Notes under the pieces: model-generated
The model's input: the letters and a program-made list of their open reading frames with translations, nothing else
Database searches by the model: none
Told to the model about the DNA's origin: nothing
Origin: Elgaria multicarinata webbii
Taxonomy: Eukaryota; Chordata; Lepidosauria; Squamata; Anguidae
Direction: 5' to 3'
NCBI RefSeq assembly: GCF_023053635.1
Contig: NC_086180.1
Location: 2,394,001-2,458,000 of the forward strand
Length of the DNA: 64,000 bases
Program-made: the position numbers and the translations under genes
Shown here: positions 35,301 to 46,800 of the stretch, one piece after another
Layout: every line of letters starts with the position of its first letter
Numbering within the stretch: position 1 is the first letter of the stretch

Positions 35301-38300
35301 TAAGGAACACGCAGATCCTTCTTACGGCTTTCAACACAGCCTGGGCTGTGGAACCAGCGTCCTGTGGACAGCTTGGCGCTCCAGCTCTTTCTCTGGGCAG
35401 GGAAGTTACAGGTTGTGACTTGCAAGCCCCTGCCCAAGCCGCCTCCCCTTGCCTGCTCCAAGGGCAGAGAGAGCCGTCTGGCTGGCCATTTCAAGGGCCG
35501 GGGAAAGGACAGGGCTGCATTCTCCAGGGCCCCTGCAGCTGAAACAGCACTCCTATTCCCTGGAGAAATTATTCCCAACAGTCAGTGTATGGCAACAGGC
35601 ACCTCCTTCCACTGGGAGAGCTCTGTTGCGATGCTGGACCAGAGGCCTCGCGCCAGGCCCAACGCCAGCCCCCTCCCCATGAAGCCTCCGTCCGCTTTGC
35701 CCAGCTACCTTCAGCCAGCTTCTGGCAAAACCCTGCAAACTTGGACTTCTCAAAGGTCCGGTAGAGATGAGTCAGGAGCCCCATCCGGTCAGAGACCTGT
35801 GGATACAGGGGACACCAAGGTCATGTGAATGGCTGCTTGGGTGCCTATCCCGTCAGAAAGTCCCCCCCCCCCAAAAAAGCCTTACATAAGGGAATGGAAG
35901 AGAAATGCACAGCGACGGCGGCTCCTACCTGCTCTCACACATAACATTCCTCCTGGGCAGCTTATTTTCCTCTTGCCACCAGCGCCCTCCGGTCCTCGGC
36001 AGGACCTTGTGAGGGCTGCTGTTGCCTGTCATCCTCTCATTCCCCCAACTGGCAGCAACTGGATGGCCCGTTGCCCGGCTGGTGCTCCCGGCTCCCTTTC
36101 CCGGAGGACTGCAGGAGCGGCCGTATCCTTTGCCATGCCTGCGCCACTTTTAAGTAGCACATACCGCCAGCGCAACAATGCCCAAGAGCTCGTGCCGAGT
36201 CACCGCCTGGCACTGACCAACTTATTTTCCACCCAGCTCCAGATCCCGCCTAATTGCCGACGCCTCAGGGCAGCTAACACCAATACACAGAAAAGGCTAT
36301 AAATATTAAAAACAGATCAAATCTAAGTCTCCAAGACACTAATTAACGAGAGGAGGAAAAAACCATAAAAGCTATCAGATGCCAGTCAAAGCTGAACAGA
36401 ACAGGGCGGACTTTGCCAGCAGTCTAAAAGACACTAATGAGGATAATGATTAAACGGTGGCTGGTTAGGGCAGCCCCATGCCTGGGCCATCACAGAGCTC
36501 TGGCGTAGACAGACGGCGTGCTGGGCCCCGGCAGAAGCAGCAGGGACAGGTGCAAGAGGGATGTGGGGAGACAGCCTGGCACCCCTCCTCAACGTTTGGT
36601 CGAGGTGGTGCTACAAAGCACAGGCGTTGTCTCTGTGCATGATTTTTCAAAACCTCTGAATCGCGTACCAACATATCAACCATATTGCACCGTGCCTTTT
36701 CTGCACTGTTTGTTCGGCTTCTATATCAGAACGTCTCAGAAGTCCTGCTCAACTCCTCTGTCTTCTGGAATGGGCCTCCAAGGGTTGCCCGCTTATTATT
36801 ATTTATGATTATTTATTTATATAGCACCATCAACGTACATGATGGTGTGCATCATCCTAATAACTTCCAAGCCTAATTTTACAGCCGGGCCCAAAACAAA
36901 ACTCAGGGTGATCCCTAGAAGGAAGGCTCACATCTCTCAACTTGCCAGGTCCTACGATGGACCAGGCCGGGCAAGTCCCTCTGGTTCCAGAAACCACAGA
37001 GCTAAGGTGGAGCCAGACGGTGGCCACCACCCACCAGGAAAGGCCTCCTCCTCTTTCACCCTTACAGGTAGCCTAAAAATAATTTTAAATGAATCGCATT
37101 TCATTGAAAAGAACAGGAAATGCCTCAGCGCTCCTCAGCGCATTGCTTGCACATGGCCTGTTTGTTTCGGTATTCCATTACAAGTATCTGCCCCTCGCAC
37201 CGTCCCAGAGGATGAGCCCTTGCCAGGAAGAGCGTCACGCGAATTACTTATTTGGGATCAATTAGGAATTTACCTGGAAGTAGTCAAACATGGCTTGCTT
37301 GACTTTGCCAATGTCATGAGGAGGCACTTCGAGGTTGTCCAAACCATCGAATACAATCTTCACGGCCCGGTGAGCGATCCAGTAAGCTGCCAGAAACCGA
37401 AACAGGCATTGAACTTGGTCAGAGCCTCCAGCCTGTACTGTAAGGATCGGCACCGGAAACTCCCAGCAACGAACGGCACACACGTCACCCCCACATGGCC
37501 CAAACCCAGCCAATCGCAGCATGTCAGGTGTGCAATCTCCAAAGCTCAGCTGACAAGGTCCCAAGCCCAGCTTCCTCACCTGATCCCTCATCACCCATCA
37601 TGTGGCCCCATCCTCCACAGCTGATCTGAGAGCCGTCTGGGTTGATGAGTTTGCAGTTGGAGCCAGTTCCAGAGATGAGCACAACGCCACCTGGAGGGGA
37701 AGGTTACACATGAGCAGCCGAGAGCTGCAGGATCAAGGCCATTTCTCACCACTGGTATCCTCTGGGTAGCCTCCCTTTCCTCCAAAAAGAGGAAATTTGA
37801 GGCTGAGATGGACCTCTCTATTTCCCAAGACTCGCAGCTCTTGAGCTGGGCTGTCCAAGGCACCATGAGATTGCAGGAACCACAGCACTGAACTAGCATG
37901 TCTGGGCATCGCACTCAGCCAGAATTATTATTGTTGGGTTTTTTTACAAAACGGGATGGGAAGAGACTCTTTCTCAACATTTTGTATTTGCTCCATGAGG
38001 AAAGTAGGGCGTGTCCTCCTGGAGCCAACATTTCTCCATATTGCCTGCATTGCCACGCCTCTAGATTGAACAGTGAAAGGTCATTCAAGCATTCCCCAGT
38101 GACCTTGCTAGCAAGGAACTGATTCAAGTAAGAAAGCTGGCTCAGCGTGACCAGACTGATTGAAGACTAGGTCTGAGATGTCTAGGAGCTCAGGTTTAGC
38201 AAAGTCTTCAATTGGCTTCCTAAGACATAGAGGTCATGTCTGGAAACAAAGCCCTATGAAGAGAGACTGAAAGAACTGGGCATGTTTAGCCTGGAGAAGA

Positions 38301-40711
38301 GAAGATTGAGGGGAGACATGAGAGCACTCTTCAAATACTTAAAAGGTTGTCACACAGAGGAGGGCCAGGATCTCTTCTCAATCCTCCCAGAGTGCAGGAC
38401 ACGGAAGAACAGGCTCAAGTTTAAGGAAGCCAGATTCCGGCTGGACATCAGGAGAAACTTCCTAACTGTTAGAGCAGTGCGACAGTGGAATCAGTTACCT
38501 AGGGAGGTTGTGGGCTCTCCCACACTAGAGGCCTTCAAGAGGCAGCTGGACAAGTATCTGTCAGGGATGCTTTAGGGTGGATTCCTGCATTGATCAGGGG
38601 GTTGGACTCGATGGCCTTGTAGGTCCCTTCCAACTGCTATTCTATGATTCTATGTGACAGTTGACAAGAGAGCGGAGCCCTCGTGCAACATGCTTTTCTT
38701 GGATTTTGAAAGATCACTTCTCGGGAAGTTGACAGCAGAAGTGGAAAAAACGCAACGTTGGAAAACCAGCCTTCCAGCTAAGAATTGGGCAGCCAGGCAG
38801 AAGGGAGGCAGATTTCAACGCAAGTCTTCTCCCGGAATCCGTGCTCTTACCCCGGTCAGTAGCCGTGGCCATGGCCCCGATGGCATCCGTAGTGATGTAG
38901 TAACTCTTGCTCAGGCAGGGGAAGCGGTTCTTCATCTCCTCTGTGAGCTTCTTGATGGCTTCTTTCTGCTCCCCTCCACTCAGAGAGAGACCCTGCAGCA
39001 AAACACCCCCCACAGCGGACACAGTCAGGGCCAAGAGAGACGATAGACCTGGGGCTGCAATCCTGACTCCACTACTGAGACCAAGCGTGGCTTCAGGTCT
39101 TCTACCGCCAGGGAACCCTTTCCACCTCAAATGTGCCTGTGGTGGAACTCAAGCTTTGAAGAGAATGATGGGAGGTGTTCTAGGGCAGCCTTACATGACC
39201 TGGTATGATGGACTGCAACACCCATCATTCCCAGCCAGCACCCATGCTAGCTGAGAATGATGGAGGTCATAGTCCACCACTTCAGAAAGGCACCAGGATG
39301 GGGAAGGCTGTTTAAGGGTACCTTCGCAGGTCAGGCAGAGGGCTGGTCAGGCCACCAACTGAGCTCAGCAGGTCCCTGTGGCTGGACATTGTGGATTGCA
39401 ACTGAGCTCAGCAGGTCCCTGCGGCTAGACACTGCGGATTGCAGCAGAGGAGCTCTTACACCACCCTCAAGCATCTCATCAAAACATCCGAGGAGCTCCC
39501 AGACTCACGGAACCCAGGCGGATGGCTGCTGGACTTACAGCAGTGCTCCCAAAGACGACTCGTGCGGATGTGTTGGCTCATATTCACAAGCTGAATAGGA
39601 GCCAACAGTGTGATATGGCTGCAAAAAAGGCAAAGTATAGCTTCCAAATCGCGTGAGGTCCTGGTTCCTCTCTATTCAGCCCTGGTTAGGCCTCATCTAG
39701 AGTATTGTGTCCAGTTCTGGGCTCCACAATTCAAGAAGGATGCAGACAAGCTGGAGCGTGTTCAGAGGAGGGCAACCAGGATGATCAGGGGTCTGGAAAC
39801 AAAGCCCTATGAAGAGAGACTGAAAGAACTGGGCATGTTTAGCCTGGAGAAGAGAAGATTGAGGGGAGACATGAGAGCACTCTTCAAATACTTGAAAGGT
39901 TGTCACACAGAGGAGGGCCAGGATCTCTTCTCGATCCTCCCAGAGTGCAGGACACGGAATAATGGGCTCAAGTTAAAGGAAGCCAGATTCCAGCTGGACA
40001 TCAGGAAAAACTTACTGACTGTTAGAGCAGTACGACAATGTAACCAGTTACCTAGGGAGGTTGTGGGCTCTTCCACACTGGAGTCATTCAAGAGGCAGCT
40101 GGACAACCATCTGTCAGGGATGCTTTCAGGTGGATTCCTGCATTGAGCAGGGGGTTGGACTCGATGGCCTTGTAGGCCCCTTCTGGCTCTGCTATTCTAT
40201 GACTCTATGTGGCCGACGCCCCCTGACCCCAAGCAGCCCTTTCCAAAATGCCACTAGCGACGTGGGCGGCTTCCAGGCTGGCTGCCCATGAGGCTTCCTC
40301 GGATGCAGGGACCCGTCGGGGACTGGGAAGGAGATACTCACCAGGGAGCGAAGAGGGACCTGGGGATCAGCACCTGCCTTCTCTTTGGCTTCGCTGACCA
40401 TGGCGTTGATCCTTTCCAGGCATTTGTCTGTGCCAACCAGCTATTTGCGAAGAAGAAGAAAAAAATACTACCTTTTAACCAATCATAGCCCATCCCTAAA
40501 CACCCCCACCCACACCCACCCCATGCATCACCCCCCCTATCCCAGCTTTCTGCATTACACTAGTGGGGTTTATACCCTATAGGGCAGCCTTCCTCAACCT
40601 GGGGTGCTCCAGATGTGTTGGGCTGCATCTCCCAGAATGCCCCAGCCACATCTGGAGCACCCCAGGTTGAGGAAGGCTGCCCTATAGGATCAGCAAAAAG
40701 CAAGGTGTGTA

Positions 40712-40763
<52 letters not shown>

Positions 40764-43700
40764 TCTTTGTTACCCGCCTCTCCCTCTGGATCGAGGCGGG
40801 GTACAACACAAATAAAAACACCATAAAATACATACAGCTAATTCAAACGTTTCAAACCAGTGCATCATTAAAAGCAGCACACCGCTAAAAAAGGCATCTT
40901 AAAATTCAGCTGGGTAGGCCTGCCGGAAGAGATCGGTCTTTATGGCTTTCTTAAATTCTGGAAGACTGTTAAGTTGAGGAATGTCTCCCGGCAGGTCATT
41001 CCATAATCTGGGAGCGGCAGAAGAAAAGGTCCTCTGGGTAATAGTTGTCAGCCTTGTTTTTGTTAGCTGAAGGAAATTCTTCCCAGAGGACCTGAGTGTG
41101 CGGGGCGGATTGTACGGGAGAAGGCGATCCCGCAGGTAGCCTGGACCCAAACCACGTAGGGCTTTAAAGGTGATAACCAACACTTTATACTTCACCTGGA
41201 AACTAATTAATTGGCAGCCAGTGAAGAGATTTTAAGACTGGTGTAATGTGGTCACCCCTAGGTGTACCAGTGACCAGCCTGGCTGCCATATTTTGAACTA
41301 GTTGAAGTTTCCGAACTAGGCACACAGGTAGCCCCATGTAGAGCGCATTGCAGAAGTCAAGCCTCAAAGTTATCGCCACATTCTAACTGGAATCTGGGCA
41401 TGTGCCCCTTTGACCTTCTGGAATGCGGACCGATTGCTCCTCTAGAGTAGGCTTCCCTCAGCTGGTGCCCTTCCAGCTGTGTTGGACTACAACAGCCATC
41501 AAGATGGGGGCTGTAGTCCAATGCCTCTGGAGGGCACCAGCGTGGGGAAGGCTGTGGGTCCCGCCATAGTCCTGGGTGGGTCACAAAGAGGAGGGGGGCC
41601 TTGACTTCCCTCATCCCCACAACCCCTATTTGCATGCACTTCATTTCTTTTACCGACCCAACGCCACGCCATTACTGATGGGCAACCCCTTTTAATATTT
41701 CTCTCTTGTTATTTGTACATTTGCCGCCCCATAAAATAAATGCTCCAGGTGATGTACAATTCTAAAACCAATGGAAATATAACAGTGCAATCTAAGAGTG
41801 CAATTTCAGAGATAGCTTCCTGCCTGCCTTCGCAGACGTCACGCCTAAACTCCATTCAGATGCCTACTGCTTATATTAACATCAACAATGGCCCTGTTCA
41901 GATGACACGCTAAAGCAGTGGTTCCCAAACTTTTTCAGGTCACCGCCCCCTTGGTTCCACAAACTCATGCCCAGTGCCCCCTACCCTACCCTACCCTATA
42001 AAAATAATTATTCAGAATAGTGTTTTCAACGACCCACCAAGGAAGATAATAACAATAAAATTCAAAACAATAACAATTGAATGTTTATTCAAAATCCAAT
42101 TACATTTTTTTAGTTTATTCAATTAAACATAATTGATGAACTTGATCCAGTGATATCAACTTTTCAAAGTCTGATAGTCATTTAGCAATATTAGATACCA
42201 CATTTAGTTGCTAGGGTAAAGGACCTCACTATTCTGTAAATTCTTAATGTGATGGATGGGCTTGAAGTGATACCAGTTTCCCAATGTCTGGTTTAAAGTC
42301 ACTTAACGTGAGCCTTAAACCACCACATTTAGTAATCTGGAGTCGATTTCCTTGCTTGGAGAGAAGTAGGCAGACCACACTAAAACCACATCCCACCAAA
42401 TATGATGTTGGAAATGTAACCAGGGGCTTCTGAACCACTCTCCATAGGGCAGGAGAGCGACCAGAAATTTCCTTCTGTAACCAAAACTCCTGGTACGGAA
42501 AAGACCACCTTGAGCGCCCTCTTAGTGTCCCCTTGCCACCCCCCTGCCTCTTAACGCCCCCCCCTATGCAATCCCACCGCCGGCCAAGGGGGCAGTACCA
42601 CCCACTTTGGGAACCACTGCGCTAAACCATGCTGCTTAACCACAATTTTGTGGTTAAGCAGCATGGTTTAGCATGTCGTCTGAATAGGGCCAATGAAAAA
42701 TAAAATATGAAACTTGTCTGGTGTTGACTGCAGATTCAATATTCTTGCAGGAAGGACTGGAAGTGATGTACAAGAGGGTCCCAAAAGGTTGAGAAAGTTT
42801 CCAGGTGGGGTCCCTCTTCCAAACGTGTGAGAAGCTGCTCTAGGGCATAGGAATTGTCCCCTTTATTTATTTATTTATTTATTTATTTATTATTTATTTA
42901 TTTAAAACATTTATATCCCACCCTAGATCAATAACATCTAAGGACGGCGTACATTATAAAGGCATATGGAATAGAACAGTAAATATACACAGCTAAAAAC
43001 AAATTAAACCATAAACCCTGGTCCGCTTGCACTGGCTGCCTGTATGTTTCCGAGCCCAATTCAAGGTGCTGGTTTTGACCTATAAAGCCTTACACGGCTT
43101 GGGACCACAATACCTGACGGAACGCCTCTCCCGACGTGAATATACGCGGTCGCTATGTTCAACATCTAAGATCCTCCTCCGGGTGCCTACTCCGAGAGAG
43201 GCTGGGAGTGTGGCAACGAGGGACAGGGCCTTTTTGGTGGTGGCCCCCAGACTCTGGAATGATTTTCCTGACGAGGCTCGCCTGGCGCCAACGCTGCTAT
43301 TTTTCCGGCGCCAGGTTAAGACCTCTTTGCCCAGGCATATGGCGGCACATCTTAATTACCCACATGTTTAGTTTTTTAACAGTTTTTAATGCTTTATGTG
43401 TGTATGTTCTGTGTTTTAGAATTTTAAATTTTGTATACTCGTTTTTATCTTAATTTTAGAATTTCTGTAAACCGCCCAGAGAGCCCTGGCTATGGGAGCG
43501 GTATATAAGTGAAATAAATAAATAAATAAACAAACAAACGAAGTTAAAACATTATATAATTTAAAAGCAGTAAAACCATTAGAAACAGGACCCCCGGCTG
43601 CCTGGAGTGGGACTCCAGGGTGATGTTCTTTTTGGGTTCTCTCAGGGCCTCATGACTCACCAGATGTGGTTTCAGAAAGGCCACATTGGTGGGAGATATT

Positions 43701-43833
43701 TATTTATTTATTACATTTCTCTACCGCCCAATAGCCAGAGCTCTCTGAGCGGTTCACAAAAATTAAAAACTGCTTCATTAGCAGTGCGCTGGTTTGCTTC
43801 ATCTTGAGATGTAGGATGTGTGTGTGTGTGTTT

Positions 43834-43887
<54 letters not shown>

Positions 43888-46800
43888 GCCTAAAGCATGA
43901 GACCACAAATTGGGCCACGTCGGTGGTCTGCAGGTACAAGGTTTTGCTCTTGCCACACATTGGCTTGAATTGCAGGTGTTGGAGTGGGGGAGGGGAACAC
44001 GCACACTTATCTTGCCTTGTGGGATCTAAATGTAAATTTGTTGTGATGATATTATTCGAGAGAGCGAGTTCTCTCCGTTGCTGGAAGAGATTTGTCGGGG
44101 ACAAGCATCGAGACTATGTGGCATATTCTGACATTAGTGCCTTGGGTGGAGAGGGGAGATCCTTACCCAATGGTTGGTGCAGGGGCCCTCCGTCTCTGCC
44201 AGGATCCTGCCATCTTCTGATATTAGGACCACCTTGGAGTGGGTTCCCCCGCTGTGGGAGGAGGGGGAGAAAAGCCAAAGTAAGCCGACTTGGAACCACA
44301 ACTCAAGAATTCACAGCCATATCGTGTTTTGAACTTCTGGACGTCAGTTTCCAGCCCTCCTGATCCCTGGAGCTGGGAGCACATTGTCAAGCTAAGCCTT
44401 CTTCCACATCGAAAATAGCCGAGAAGAAGTCAGAACTCAAGACAAGCCATAGCCAAAACCCAACCCAAAGGAGGAAAGCCTCTGGCAAGTCCCCAGCAGC
44501 AGGGAGTTCTACAGCCCTGGCGCCTCCGTTAGGAATACCCTTCTCTGGACACAGAGAGATTAAATGACCCAGAGACTGGGTTCAGACAACACAATAACCC
44601 ATGGTGGTTTAAATAGGCGATGATTGGTTAGTTAACCCACCATGGGTTATCGTGTTGTGCAGCGGGAGTTTTTTAAACAACCGTTGGTTATCTGGCTGAA
44701 ATAACCAACGCAAATAACCAACACTGTGCAGAGTTGGCTATTTGAACCCCCATGGGTTACCGTGTTGTGTAGAGGGCACCACTGGTTATTTCCTCGGCCA
44801 CCGTTGGTTATTTTGTCAGCCACAGTCGCAAGGCAAGAGCGATCAAAGCAGTGGCTGCCACTCTAGACCAGCTTGCAGGATGGATTTTCAGCAGCAATGG
44901 CTGATGGGATACTAGCAGGAGGACTGAGGGGGGAGAGTGTGGGGATGAGTGAGTCAACTCAACGTGGACTAATAGTCAAGTCAACGCTGATCCTAATCCA
45001 CACCATGGTTGATTATTCTCATGTTGTGTGGGGAGTACTCCCTAGCTAAACAACTGTCAAGTTGATTATTACCCCACCATTGATTATTGTGTTGTCTGAA
45101 CGCCGCCCCAGAGTTTTCTCTGTTGCTCTGAGAGATGGGGACACTCCTTGAGGGGTGTCATGGGATCAAGTTCCCAAGTGCATGATCGATTGACAAAGGA
45201 TCCTTGAAGGCGCCCTGTATGGGCCAGCAGGCGATAAATATTTCACTAACAATTCTATGGCACGGTTTAATCTCTGGTTTTAAGGAACGGGACCCCCTGC
45301 CCTATTGACTGCACAGACACATTTCAGCCCAATGCTGGCAGCTGAATTCCCCCACCCACACATTGAAAATAAATCAACTTCTAGCCATCCGAAGTTGATT
45401 TAGCCATCAACTTCTAGCCATCCTCCTGATGGTCTTGATTCATAGCCTTATGAATCAAGACCATCAGGAGGACTTCAAAACTTGCTTTTTCCATTGAAAG
45501 TTGCTTACAAACAGAGAAGCAAGTAAAACCAAACAGAAAAGGCAAGATGTTCAAAGTCACCTTTCACACATTAAGCTCATGCATGTGTTCAAGTGCGAGT
45601 GTGTAAGTGGCTGCGTACAAACACACGTATAGCATCACCTCCACACTGAGGAAGCATCGCCGTTACTATAGCAACCCTGAGCAGCAGCCCAAGAAAATGA
45701 TCCATGTGGTTGGGAGAATCCTTCTCTAGAACCCTGCAACCCATTGTGAACGGTTCTCTTCTGTAGTATTCCTTTAGGAGTTCCCAGGCTTTGGGGTGGG
45801 GCCAACTGGGTATTCATGCAGCGCACCACTGGAGATTATCATGCGCTGTGTGTGCACCATGCCATCCGTCTTCCAACTGTTCCCCCCCATGTGCACAGGG
45901 CCAGTGCCCAAGCGGTTGCTAGGCAAAGGAATATTCTTAGGGATAGCATCAAAGCAGTGCGCAAACCAGACGTTGCGCTCCTGAGTCCTCCGTGAGGCTG
46001 CAACTGTGGAGTTGCTGGATGTAAGGAGTGCAACTCTAAAATGGTTCCACCATTATTGAACTCCAGGACTGCCTTGATCAGACTTCTCCAACCTGGCGCT
46101 CTCATGATGTGTGGGACTAGAACTCACATAATACCCCAGCCAGCTGGCTGGAGGATTATGGGAGATCTAGTCTCACACACCGGGAGAGTGCCAGGTTGGA
46201 GAAAGCTAGGCTAGAACCACTCAACATCCATTGTTATTATCACTGAGCAACCAAAGCACACATTTTTTAAGGCTGAAAACTATTTCTGTTACACCAGCCA
46301 AAAGTAGCCCTTTGTCCCACCCATTCCCCTTCCATGCATCCCAAAAAGGGTTCATGAGCCCGTTCTCGCACAGTCTCCAAGACTGAGCTGCAGACCAAAT
46401 CTGTGGGTCAGTTACGCATGCCAGTGTGCAATCAAGTCACAATCCAAAGAACTTCACAAGTCTGGAAGCTTGTAACATCTTTACTGGTTTAGATGATAAA
46501 TGACGAAGGTTGTCAAACAGAGGAGGGCCAGGATCTCTTCTCGATCCTCCCAGAGTGCAGGAAGCGGAATAATGGGCTCAAGTTACAGGAAGCCAGATTC
46601 CAGCTGGGCATAAGGAAAAACGTCCTGACTGTTAGAGCAGGACGACAATGGAACCAGTGACCTAGGGAGGTTGTGGGCTCTCCCACACTAGAGGCCTTCA
46701 AGAGGCAGCTGGACAACCATCTGTCAGGGATGCTTTAGGGTGGATTTCTGCATTGAGCAGGGGGTTGGACTGGATGGCCTTATAGGCCCCTTCCAACTCT

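Noticed and set aside
43818-43900. CRISPR-like regularity
   Set aside because: It is a simple dinucleotide repeat in a vertebrate intron; no CRISPR array exists in the window.
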